Assembly (NCBI RefSeq): GCF_001613425.1
Contig: NZ_BDCI01000002.1
Location: 248,001 to 312,000 of the forward strand
Source of the DNA: Nocardia vulneris
Lineage (GTDB): Bacteria; Actinomycetota; Actinomycetes; Mycobacteriales; Mycobacteriaceae
Length of the DNA: 64,000 nt
Reading direction: 5' to 3'
Shown: piece by piece, positions 57,223 to 64,000 of the stretch
Layout of the letters: each line of letters opens with the position of its first letter
How positions within the stretch are numbered: the first letter of the stretch is position 1
Program-made: the position numbers and the translations under genes
Notes under the pieces: model-generated
Seen by the model: only the letters and a program-made list of their open reading frames with translations
What the model was told of the DNA's origin: nothing
Databases searched by the model: none

Positions 57223-58919
57223 CGGTGCCGCCGGCCGACGTGCGCCTCGGCCCGCATCCGCTCGACGACGTGCGGGTAGTGCAGCTCGAAAGCCGGTCGC
57301 TCGGAACGGATTCGGGGCAGCTCGTAGAAGTTGTGCCGCGGCGGCGGGCAGGTGGTGGCCCACTCCAGCGAATTGCCGTACCCCCACGGATCGTCCACGG
57401 TGACGACCTGCCCGTAGCGGTAGCTCTTGAACACGTTCCACAGGAACGGAATCATCGATCCGCCCAGCACGAACGCCCCGATCGTGGAAATCGTGTTGAG
57501 CGTGGTGAATCCGTCGCCGGGCAGGTAATCGGCGTAGCGCCGCGGCATACCCGCGTTGCCGAGCCAATGCTGAGCCAGGAACGTGAGATGGAAGCCGAAG
57601 AAGGTGGTCCAGAAGTGCCATCTGGCGAGGCGCTCGTCGGCCATGCGCCCGGTGATCTTCGGGAACCAGAAGTAGATACCGGCGAAGGTGGCGAACACGA
57701 CGGTGCCGAACAACGTGTAATGGAAGTGCGCGACCACGAAATACGTGTCGCTGATGTGGAAGTCCAGCGGCGGGCTGGCCAGGATCACCCCGGACAGGCC
57801 ACCGAAGAGGAAGGTCACCAGGAACCCGAGCGAGAACAGCATCGGTGACTCGAAGGTCAGCTGACCGCGCCACATGGTGCCGATCCAGTTGAAGAACTTC
57901 ACCCCGGTCGGCACCGCGATCAGGAACGTCATCAGCGAAAACCAGGGCAGCAGAACGGCTCCCGTGGCGTACATGTGATGCGCCCACACCGCCACCGACA
58001 GCGCCGCGATGCCCAGGGTCGCGTACACCAGCGCCGTGTAACCGAAGATCGGCTTCCGCGCGAACACCGGGAAGATCTCGGACACGATGCCGAAGAACGG
58101 CAACGCGATCACATACACCTCGGGATGGCCGAAGAACCAGAACAGATGCTGGAACAGGATGACCCCGCCGGTCGCCGGATCGTAGATGTGCCCGCCGAGA
58201 TGCCGGTCGTAGAACAGCGCCAGCGCCGCCGCGGTCAGCAGCGGAAACACCATCAGCATCAGCACACTCGCCACGACCACGTTCCAGGTGAAGATCGGCA
58301 ACCGGAACATCGTCATACCCGGGGCCCGCAAGCACACCACCGTGGTGATCATGTTCACCCCGCCCAGAATCGTGCCGAGCCCCGAGACTCCCACGCCGAG
58401 AATCCACAGATCCGCGCCCACGCCCGGCGAGTGGATGATGTCGGTCAGCGGGACATACGCCGTCCAGCCGAAATCGGCGGCGCCACCGGGGGTCACGAAC
58501 CCGGCGGTCGCCATCGAGGCGCCGAACAGATAGAGCCAGTAGCTCAACGCGTTCAACCGCGGGAACGCCACATCCGGAGCCCCGATCTGCAACGGCACCA
58601 AGATATTCGCGAAGCCGAAGATGATCGAGGTCGCATAGAACAGCAACATGATCGTGCCGTGCATGGTGAACAGCTGGTTGTACTGCTCCGGCGAGAGGAA
58701 CTGCAGGCCCGGCCGGGCCAGCTCACCACGGATCAGCAACCCCATGACACCCGCGATCAGGAAAAACGTCATCGAGGTCACCAGATACATCTGACCCAGC
58801 ACCTTCGGATCGGTCGTGGTGACCATCCGGTACAGCGCCGAACCCTTCGGCAACCGCCGCGCCGGATAAGGCCGCCGCGCCACCAGTTCCGGTTCCGGCT
58901 TGGGAGTTACCGCTGTCAC
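57207..58919 (-). CDS. ctaD: Cytochrome c oxidase subunit I
   Basis: A 570-residue twelve-helix subunit of the aa3-type terminal oxidase. The low-spin haem ligand is in [20 protein letters not shown]; the CuB-His/Tyr cross-link is in [18 protein letters not shown]; CuB ligands continue in [11 protein letters not shown]; haem a3 and haem a ligands are in [17 protein letters not shown]. It reduces oxygen and pumps protons. GAGGAGG stands 5 bp before the GTG at 58919. As in other actinobacteria it is a single gene away from the other oxidase genes. It converges with the TetR gene. Confidence 0.96.
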   Translation of the reverse strand: MTAVTPKPEPELVARRPYPARRLPKGSALYRMVTTTDPKVLGQMYLVTSMTFFLIAGVMGLLIRGELARPGLQFLSPEQYNQLFTMHGTIMLLFYATSIIFGFANILVPLQIGAPDVAFPRLNALSYWLYLFGASMATAGFVTPGGAADFGWTAYVPLTDIIHSPGVGADLWILGVGVSGLGTILGGVNMITTVVCLRAPGMTMFRLPIFTWNVVVASVLMLMVFPLLTAAALALFYDRHLGGHIYDPATGGVILFQHLFWFFGHPEVYVIALPFFGIVSEIFPVFARKPIFGYTALVYATLGIAALSVAVWAHHMYATGAVLLPWFSLMTFLIAVPTGVKFFNWIGTMWRGQLTFESPMLFSLGFLVTFLFGGLSGVILASPPLDFHISDTYFVVAHFHYTLFGTVVFATFAGIYFWFPKITGRMADERLARWHFWTTFFGFHLTFLAQHWLGNAGMPRRYADYLPGDGFTTLNTISTIGAFVLGGSMIPFLWNVFKSYRYGQVVTVDDPWGYGNSLEWATTCPPPRHNFYELPRIRSERPAFELHYPHVVERMRAEAHVGRRHRQPLR

Positions 58920-59469
58920 CACACCCTCCTCACACCGCGGCGTAGGTCGCCGTCGGTCCGCGCATCACCCGCGGCCGAGCCGACCGTAAACACCGGGCCT
59001 CCCCCGAAAACACCCTCCGCGCAGAGGAAATGACCTTCGGCGACCCATCCGATGACCTTCGTCCCCGGGCATGGGACCTGCTCGGCGGCGGACTCGGCCC
59101 GAAGGTCCACCCCAACAGGGACGAACGACTCTGCCGCTCGTCGCGCACCCGGCATAGCCTGGTTCGGGTCAGCTGCTTTCGCCCGGCTGACCTGGCGCGA
59201 GCCTTACCCCACAGCATTCGGCCGCGCCACCGTGTTGTTGCCGCCGGGGCCGATCCTTCCCTCGGCGGCAACAACCACGCCCCGGCGGAAAGTCACGGCC
59301 GCAACGACTTCCGGCGCCATGCAGCGGGCCCGGTGGCGCGATCCGGCGAAAACGGTGATCGAACACGATTGACCGGCCATCCGCGGGGTACGGCTGATGA
59401 ATGCGGGCGCGCTTCGCCGGGACCCGCGCCGATTCAGCAGCAATTCCGCAGGGGAAGGGAACGAACGCG
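58920..59469. other. 550-bp gene-free region with several inverted repeats
   Basis: No credible protein is seen between ctaD and the PPOX gene. The region holds two hairpins: GGTCAGC/GCTGACC (59167-59192) and GTTGTTGCCGCCG with CGGCGGCAACAAC (59234-59275). It also has the direct repeat ATGACCTTCG at 59030 and 59052, with a matching inverted CGAAGGTC at 59100-59107. It may hold a structured leader or small RNA; no known riboswitch motif is recognised. Confidence 0.5.
59234..59275. repeat. Perfect 13-bp inverted repeat
   Basis: GTTGTTGCCGCCG and CGGCGGCAACAAC form a perfect stem with a 16-nt loop, extendable by four more pairs (CGTG/CACG) around one bulged C. It lies about 195 bp before the PPOX start codon. 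Confidence 0.7.
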
Positions 59470-59985
59470 ATGACAGACACCCTGGTCGATCTGACGGCGG
59501 ACAGCGGACAGGTCGCGCGACCGGATACCCGAGGGCAATCGCCTTGGCGCAGCGGCCATTCCGCTGCCGCGACGGAATGGCGCGACGCCAAAACCGTACT
59601 GGTGACCAGGATTACCGGTCCGCGGCAGCTGACGACCGTGCCCCGGTTGGTCATTCCCATCGGCGATACCCAGCTCGCGTTCCGGGTGTCGTCGAAATCC
59701 GCCGAGGCCGAGCAGTTGGCCCGCGACGGCCGCGTGCTGGTGCAGCCGGGCGACCGGCGCGGCACGCCGGCCCTCGGCTCCCACCAGCGGCAGGGCCAGG
59801 CCCAGTTGGTGACCGCGGGCACGCTGCTCCCCTACGTCGAGTCCGAGATCGCCGCGAAGTACCGGTGGCGAATTCCCATGGCGCGCTTCGCTCATCGCCT
59901 CGGGCACGGCGACGCACCCTACGCCGACGTCGTCGTGCTGGTCGCCGTGGCCGAACCGAGCAGCATCCCCATGTTGCCGCAGTAG
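59470..59985 (+). CDS. PPOX-class flavin/F420-binding protein
   Basis: A 171-residue split-barrel protein of the pyridoxamine-oxidase-like (PPOX) family. After a hydrophilic N-terminus, the barrel runs AKTVLVTRITGPRQLTTVPR, then LAFRVSSKSAEAEQLARDGR, a family segment that contacts the cofactor phosphate, and RVLVQPGDRRG followed by QAQLVTAG. The C-terminal ESEIAAKYRWRIPMARFAHR is a usual closing helix. Such proteins bind FMN, F420 or haem; which one is not clear here. The ATG at 59470 follows AAGGGA by 10 bp. It converges with the PapA-like gene. Confidence 0.75.
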   Translation: MTDTLVDLTADSGQVARPDTRGQSPWRSGHSAAATEWRDAKTVLVTRITGPRQLTTVPRLVIPIGDTQLAFRVSSKSAEAEQLARDGRVLVQPGDRRGTPALGSHQRQGQAQLVTAGTLLPYVESEIAAKYRWRIPMARFAHRLGHGDAPYADVVVLVAVAEPSSIPMLPQ

Positions 59986-60004
59986 CGGATTCGCGAACCA
60001 GGGT

Positions 60005-61186
60005 TCAGAGCGCGGCCAAACGGTGCAGGTGCTCGGCGAAGCGGCGGCCCGCGTCCGGGGTGTGCGCGCGCGTGTCGATCGTGAGCTGACCGTCGTAGGT
60101 CGTGATGACATGCGGTGTGAGTGTGGGCACCGGCGCATCCGACATGAGGGGATGGAAGTCTTCGATGGTGAGATCGGCCGGGGTCGGCAGCGCCGGAATC
60201 ACCCCCCAGTTCGTCGAGATCAGCGCGCTGGACAAGGCTTCGGGCGTCAGCAGGGACGCGAGTTCGGCACCGCCGGTGAACAGGGCGCCGGTGGCGATCG
60301 ACTCGCGCAACCTGCCGCTGACCGCCCGGGCGAGAGCGAGCAGGTCGCGCTCGCTGTGCGGATCGGCGGCGAAGTAGGCGATGCTCAGCACGTTGGTCCC
60401 CTCGGGGTATCCGATCCGGGGGCTGACCCTGCTGCGCAGATCGACGGGATAGGTGTAGTGCAGTGTGTCGATATCGACGCCACGGCTCTGCGCGGTCGCG
60501 GCGAGCAGCGCCGCCGAGACCAATCCGTTGATCGTGGTGCCGTGCTGCCGACCCGTGGCCAGTAAGGACCGAGTCTCGTTGGCGGACAATCGGGTACGAA
60601 CACGCTCGGCCGGAGTCGCCGAACGGTCCGCCGGCGATTCGAGCCCGTCCGTATCCGGCAGTTCGAGGGCGGGCGCGGCCGCGACACCGCGCGCCGCGAG
60701 CAGCTGCTCGAGCGAATGGGGGTAGGCGTGGCGCGCGGGTGCGGCCGGCGCGCCTTCGGCGTGCGCGGTGTAGTACTTCCACAGTTCCGACAGCAGGTGC
60801 AACGAATGGTGACCGTCGGCGATGGCGTGATGGGTCAGCAAGGTCACCGCGACCGTATCGTCGTCACCGCGCACCGTATGGATCGCCGCTGCGCGACCGT
60901 CCAGGTCGGGTAGCTCGTACAGCGGGTCCTCGACCGGACCGGCCACCTCGAACAGCGCGGCCGCGACGTCCGACACCGCCGCGATGGCGGGCCCACTCTC
61001 GCCGTCCTGCACCATCCGGGTGGACAGCACCGGATAGGCGGCACGCAACGTCTCGAAGGCACGGGCCAGCACCGCAGCGTCGAGCCTGCCGCGCACTCGG
61101 GTGGAGTACCCCACGTAGAGCCCGAACCGGAAATACATGAGCTCGCTCGGGGCGAGCGGACGAACCAACAGCTGCGACGACGTCAT
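60005..61186 (-). CDS. PapA5-like condensation-domain acyltransferase
   Basis: A 393-residue stand-alone condensation-domain acyltransferase. The catalytic HHxxxDG motif is in VTLLTHHAIADGHHSLHLLS near residue 120; the C-terminal structural motif is YPVDLRSRVSP, as in PapA5-type enzymes. PapA proteins esterify hydroxylated lipids or sugars with acyl chains carried by polyketide synthases, in cell-envelope lipid synthesis of mycolate-bearing bacteria. AAGGAG lies 9 bp before the ATG at 61186. No polyketide synthase is nearby, so the substrate pair is unknown. Confidence 0.85.
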   Translation of the reverse strand: MTSSQLLVRPLAPSELMYFRFGLYVGYSTRVRGRLDAAVLARAFETLRAAYPVLSTRMVQDGESGPAIAAVSDVAAALFEVAGPVEDPLYELPDLDGRAAAIHTVRGDDDTVAVTLLTHHAIADGHHSLHLLSELWKYYTAHAEGAPAAPARHAYPHSLEQLLAARGVAAAPALELPDTDGLESPADRSATPAERVRTRLSANETRSLLATGRQHGTTINGLVSAALLAATAQSRGVDIDTLHYTYPVDLRSRVSPRIGYPEGTNVLSIAYFAADPHSERDLLALARAVSGRLRESIATGALFTGGAELASLLTPEALSSALISTNWGVIPALPTPADLTIEDFHPLMSDAPVPTLTPHVITTYDGQLTIDTRAHTPDAGRRFAEHLHRLAAL

Positions 61187-61287
61187 GACACTGTCTCCTT
61201 CGGCTTCACCTTGGGGTCGAGCAGCCCGGAACCGCCGCCCTAACGGCACTGGTAAGGGGAGGTCGGCTAACCCCAGGCTAAACATCA

Positions 61288-61304
61288 ATGGCAGTATCTG
61301 CCAT
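61288..61304. promoter_or_regulatory. Perfect inverted repeat in PapA/narK intergenic region
   Basis: ATGGCAG-TAT-CTGCCAT is a perfect 7-bp inverted repeat. A third half-site, CTGCCA, occurs at about 61333-61338. It lies about 100 bp before the PapA-like gene and 55 bp before the small frame that precedes narK. Confidence 0.55.
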
Positions 61305-61357
61305 AATGTCTCAGTGAGTCATAAGGGTAATTTCTGCCACTTGCCGGGGCAGGAGTG

Positions 61358-61519
61358 ATGCAGCGCACAAAGGTCGGCGATGCCCCCGCCGAGCGCGAAA
61401 TCCCCATGGCCGCAACAGTGTCGCGCGCGAGCCACGCCCTGAACAGCGCTGCCGCCGGGCACAACCATCTGGACCGTTTGTTTCACGCGCTGCGTCTGCG
61501 CCCCGTGAGCAAGCGTTGA
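61358..61519 (+). CDS. Possible 53-residue protein upstream of narK
   Basis: A short frame starting MQRTKVGDAPAEREIPMAAT and ending LFHALRLRPVSKR, with GGAG a few bases upstream of the ATG. It lies between the inverted repeat and narK on the same strand and could be a leader peptide. The C-terminal half (NHLDRLFHALRLRPVSK) is an amphipathic basic helix. It is too short to be sure of. Confidence 0.35.
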   Translation: MQRTKVGDAPAEREIPMAATVSRASHALNSAAAGHNHLDRLFHALRLRPVSKR

Positions 61520-61596
61520 TCTCCCGGTCATTGCGCGCATCATGCCCGCAATACCCGCTGCATACCTTGGGTTGAACCGATTATGGGAGGCCTGAG

Positions 61597-63036
61597 TTGA
61601 GCATGCTGACGCGTAACCGTGACATCGAGAATTGGGATGCCGAGGATGTCGCGGCCTGGGAAGCGGGTGGAAAAGATATTGCCAGACGAAATCTGATCTG
61701 GTCGGTCGTCGCCGAGCATGTCGGATTCTCGGTGTGGTCGATCTGGTCGGTGATGGTGCTGTTCATGCCGGCCGAAACCTACGGGATCGACCCGGCCGGC
61801 AAGTTCTTTCTGGTCGCGGTGCCGACGCTGGTCGGCGCGATCCTGCGCATTCCGTACACGGTGGCCACCGCGAAATTCGGCGGCCGCAATTGGACCATCT
61901 TCAGCGCGGTCCTGCTGTTGATTCCGACGCTGCTCACGCTGTATTTCATCAATCAGCCCGGCACCTCGTACACGACATTTCTGCTCGTGGCGGCGTTCGC
62001 CGGCGTCGGCGGCGGCAACTTCGCCTCGTCGATGACGAATATCAACGCTTTCTATCCGCAGCGACTCAAGGGCTGGGCGCTCGGGCTGAACGCGGGCGGC
62101 GGCAATATCGGCGTGCCGGCGATCCAACTGCTCGGTCTGCTGATCATCGCGACGCTCGGCCACGACTACGCGTCCCTGATCTGCGCGATCTACCTGGTCC
62201 TGGTGGCGGTCGCCGCGCTCGGCGCCGCGCTGTACATGGACAATCTGCGTAATCAGAAGGCCGACCTCGCCGACATGCTCGCGGCGCTGAAGGTGCCGCA
62301 GTCCTGGGCGATCGCGTTCCTGTACATCGGCACGTTCGGCTCGTTCATCGGCTACAGCTTCGCGTTCGGCCAGGTCCTGCAGATCAGCTTCAAAGCAGGC
62401 GGTGACACCGCCGCGCAGGCGGCGCTGCATGCCGCGCAGATCGCGTTCATCGGTCCGCTGCTCGGTTCGCTGGCCCGCCCGTACGGCGGCAAATGGGCCG
62501 ACCGGATCGGCGGCAGCAAGGTGACCATGTACGTCTTCGGGGCGATGATGGCGGCGGCGGTCCTGGTCGTGGTGGCCAGCACGCTCGGTGATCGCAACGG
62601 CGGCGTCCCGAGCGGCGCGGCGATGGTGACGCTGATCGCCGGGTTCATCGCCCTGTTCATTCTGTCCGGCATCGGCAACGGGTCTGTCACCAAGATCATC
62701 CCGTCGGTGTTCGACGCCAAGTCCAAGAGCCTGGATCTCCCCCGTGCCGGGCAGGCCGCGTGGGCCCGCAACACCGGCGGCGCGCTCATCGGCTTCGTCG
62801 GCGCGATCGGTGCGCTCGGCGGTGTCGGCATCAATCTGATGCTGCGCTCCTCCTACGCCTCCACCAAGTCCGCGACGACCGCGTTCTGGGTCTTCATGGC
62901 GTTCTACGTCGCCTGCGCCCTGGTGGTCTGGGCGGTCTTCCTGCGCCGTCCCCGGGCCGGCGCCGAACCCGACGTGGTGGTCGAGGCGGAAGCGTTCGTC
63001 CTGGAAGCCGAAGCGGCCGCACACAGCCGCCGCTGA
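61597..63036 (+). CDS. narK: Nitrate/nitrite transporter NarK
   Basis: A 479-residue MFS carrier of the nitrate/nitrite porter family. The family signature occurs twice: AGVGGGNFASSMTNINAFYP (first GGNF-type) and LSGIGNGSVTKIIPSVF (second). The substrate-binding Arg is in LVGAILRIPYTVATAKFGGR. It imports nitrate or exchanges it for nitrite in nitrate respiration. The start is TTG 61597, 7 bp after GGGAGG; an ATG two codons inside is too close to the window of spacing. It converges with narI over a strong terminator. Confidence 0.95.
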   Translation: MSMLTRNRDIENWDAEDVAAWEAGGKDIARRNLIWSVVAEHVGFSVWSIWSVMVLFMPAETYGIDPAGKFFLVAVPTLVGAILRIPYTVATAKFGGRNWTIFSAVLLLIPTLLTLYFINQPGTSYTTFLLVAAFAGVGGGNFASSMTNINAFYPQRLKGWALGLNAGGGNIGVPAIQLLGLLIIATLGHDYASLICAIYLVLVAVAALGAALYMDNLRNQKADLADMLAALKVPQSWAIAFLYIGTFGSFIGYSFAFGQVLQISFKAGGDTAAQAALHAAQIAFIGPLLGSLARPYGGKWADRIGGSKVTMYVFGAMMAAAVLVVVASTLGDRNGGVPSGAAMVTLIAGFIALFILSGIGNGSVTKIIPSVFDAKSKSLDLPRAGQAAWARNTGGALIGFVGAIGALGGVGINLMLRSSYASTKSATTAFWVFMAFYVACALVVWAVFLRRPRAGAEPDVVVEAEAFVLEAEAAAHSRR

Positions 63037-63052
63037 CCTGCTGGAGCAGCAC

Positions 63053-63102
63053 AAAAGCCGGGTGCGCCCCGACCTCGGAAGGTCGGGGCGCACCCGGCTT
63101 TT
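63053..63102. terminator. Strong bidirectional terminator between narK and narI
   Basis: A perfect 22-bp stem reading AAAAGCCGGGTGCGCC... and its complement, with a TCGGAA loop (63075-63080). A-run on the left and T-run on the right give a U tract in both directions, so it ends both transcripts. Confidence 0.92.
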
Positions 63103-63134
63103 CAGGCCTCGGGCGGAACTCCCCGCCCGCCGGT

Positions 63135-63875
63135 TCAGCGCCAGCGATCAGGGGTGACCGGAGCGTCCCAGGCGCGGGCGTAGCGGCGAGTGTCGGGCGC
63201 GCTGGACTGCTTGCGGCGGTACACGACATAGGGGCGGGTCAGATAGCCGATGGGCGCGCTGAACATGTGCACCAGGCGGGTGTAGGGCCAGACGCCGATC
63301 AGGACGAGCACGATCAGACCGTGCAGCTGGAAGGTCCACGGCGTGCCGACCATCAGTTCCGGTTCCGGATGCGGCGTGAAAAGGCTACGGAACCAAGGGG
63401 AAACGGTTTCGCGATAGTTGTAGGTTCCCCAAACGAGGTTGCTGCCCCAGGTGTTGAGCAGTCCGGTGACCAGCGCGCCGGCCAGCAGGACGTACATCAC
63501 TTTGTCGTTGGCCGTGGTGGCCTTGCGCACCGCGGGCACGGTGATCCGGCGATAGAGCAGGATGCCGACACCGGCGAGCACGGCCACCCCCGCGATCGAC
63601 CCCGCCGAAACCGCGATCAGGTGATAGGCGTGCTCGGAGACGCCGACCGCGGCCGTCCACGATTCCGGTATCAGCACCCCCAGCACGTGACCGCCGATCA
63701 CGCCGAGCATGCCGAAGTGGAACAGCGGGCTGCCCAGACGCAGCAAACGGCTTTCGTAGACCTGGGAAGACCTTGTGGTCCAACCGAATTGGTCGTTCCG
63801 ATAGCGCCACAGATGGCCGAGAACGAACGAGGTGAACGCCACATACGGCAGGGTCAACCATAGGGTGCTGGTCAT
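63135..63875 (-). CDS. narI: Respiratory nitrate reductase gamma subunit
   Basis: A 246-residue haem-b membrane subunit that takes electrons from quinol for the NarGH catalytic part. Five helices are visible, with haem-ligand His residues in SPLFHFGMLGVIGGHVLGVL near the start and in WTFQLHGLIVLVLIGVWPYT and RLVHMFSAP near the end. The start codon overlaps the narJ stop codon (ATGA), so the usual narGHJI order applies, with narG and narH beyond the right edge. Confidence 0.95.
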   Translation of the reverse strand: MTSTLWLTLPYVAFTSFVLGHLWRYRNDQFGWTTRSSQVYESRLLRLGSPLFHFGMLGVIGGHVLGVLIPESWTAAVGVSEHAYHLIAVSAGSIAGVAVLAGVGILLYRRITVPAVRKATTANDKVMYVLLAGALVTGLLNTWGSNLVWGTYNYRETVSPWFRSLFTPHPEPELMVGTPWTFQLHGLIVLVLIGVWPYTRLVHMFSAPIGYLTRPYVVYRRKQSSAPDTRRYARAWDAPVTPDRWR

Positions 63876-64000
63876 CGGCGGCCTTCTCCTTGCGCGAACA
63901 TCGTGGGATCCATGGCGAACGGCTCGAGTCCCACTTCTTCTTCCGGTGGCCCCTGCGCGGCCAATTCGGCGATGCGCCGCCGGTCCGCGGTGGTCGGCGG
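63872..64000 (-). CDS. narJ: Nitrate reductase assembly chaperone NarJ, C-terminal end
   Basis: Only the last 42 codons are in the window: the frame is open to the right edge and ends in an acidic then Met-rich tail (ELAAQGPPEEEVGLEPFAMD, then PTMFAQGEGRR). The position directly before narI with an ATGA overlap identifies it as narJ, the chaperone for insertion of the molybdenum cofactor into NarG. Confidence 0.8.
   Translation of the reverse strand, partial: PPTTADRRRIAELAAQGPPEEEVGLEPFAMDPTMFAQGEGRR

Noticed and set aside
59030..59473. Plus-strand frames in the ctaD-PPOX gap considered as genes
   Set aside because: No ribosome-binding site, no hydrophobic core pattern and no family motif; the region is better explained by repeats and regulatory DNA.
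61540..63093. 517-residue minus-strand frame opposite narK
   Set aside because: Shadow of the NarK gene; composition dominated by Arg, Gln, Asp and His without fold signatures.

Overview
The window is GC-rich (roughly 65-70 %) actinobacterial chromosome. The gene content points to the mycolate-bearing Corynebacteriales, most likely Nocardia. The supporting genes are two tandem MspA-type porins, an LGFP-repeat cell-wall protein, a PapA-like acyltransferase, a CpnT-like type VII secretion substrate with a WXG100-like partner, a mycothiol-dependent isomerase-type protein, tandem DUF4189 secreted proteins and a SigF/SigB-type sigma factor. The species call is inference. I see no rRNA, tRNA, CRISPR, insertion sequence or phage.

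Layout. 1-5.8 kb: 3' part of an MFS exporter, a small membrane protein plus an unusual ligand-binding protein, a stress sigma factor, DUF4383, an AraC regulator and DUF1059. 5.9-7.7 kb: promoter and cobalamin riboswitch upstream of metF, then a small protein behind a 19-bp palindrome. 7.7-12.2 kb: M3 metallopeptidase, PadR regulator and a seven-helix membrane domain fused to a PDR-type FAD/NAD/2Fe-2S reductase, with a large interrupted palindrome at the operon promoter. 12.2-17.5 kb: DinB protein, alpha/beta hydrolase, then a redox cluster (haem-oxygenase-fold diiron protein, PrmC-like methyltransferase, CDGSH-type protein, FAD-Rieske oxidoreductase). 17.6-20.2 kb: large catalase behind a SigF/SigB-like promoter, then a cytochrome P450 remnant. 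20.3-24 kb: a divergent NAD-dependent DNA ligase and an acyl-CoA carboxylase beta chain. 24-29.3 kb: two DUF4189 proteins, a Ser/Thr kinase, a flavin monooxygenase and a methyltransferase.

29.4-32.2 kb: type VII secretion pair (824-residue Ser/Gly-repeat protein plus WXG100-like protein). 32.5-36.6 kb: XRE-DUF5753 regulator, aromatic hydroxylase, LysR regulator. 36.7-39.7 kb: cobalt/nickel ECF transporter (CbiM-PDGLE, CbiQ, CbiO) divergent from an ArsR regulator across a perfect palindrome. 39.9-43.5 kb: Tat-type cupin, SigG-like ECF sigma factor translationally coupled to a quinone oxidoreductase, and a membrane protein. 43.5-48.9 kb: AraC regulator, serine hydrolase, VOC protein, LGFP protein, MarR regulator with a divergent isomerase-type protein, and a hypothetical. 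49-50.5 kb: two porins. 50.6-53.8 kb: TetR remnant, then TetR-P450-ferredoxin/membrane fusion with twin operators. 53.9-59 kb: small membrane protein, LacI and TetR regulators flanking an NmrA-like reductase, and ctaD. 59-64 kb: a gene-free stretch rich in inverted repeats, a PPOX flavoprotein, a PapA-like acyltransferase, narK, a strong bidirectional terminator, narI and the end of narJ.

How parts fit together. Cobalt uptake (cbi) and cobalamin sensing (the metF riboswitch) are both present. ctaD and nar genes indicate respiration on oxygen and nitrate. Many genes sit beside a regulator with a visible palindromic or repeated operator. The strongest candidates for something not well described are the haem-oxygenase-fold/CDGSH/methyltransferase/Rieske cluster, the ferredoxin-membrane fusion with its P450, the membrane-anchored reductase under a PadR-type palindrome, and the CpnT-like repeat protein. 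All starts were chosen by eye from ribosome-binding sites and family knowledge; no database was searched.
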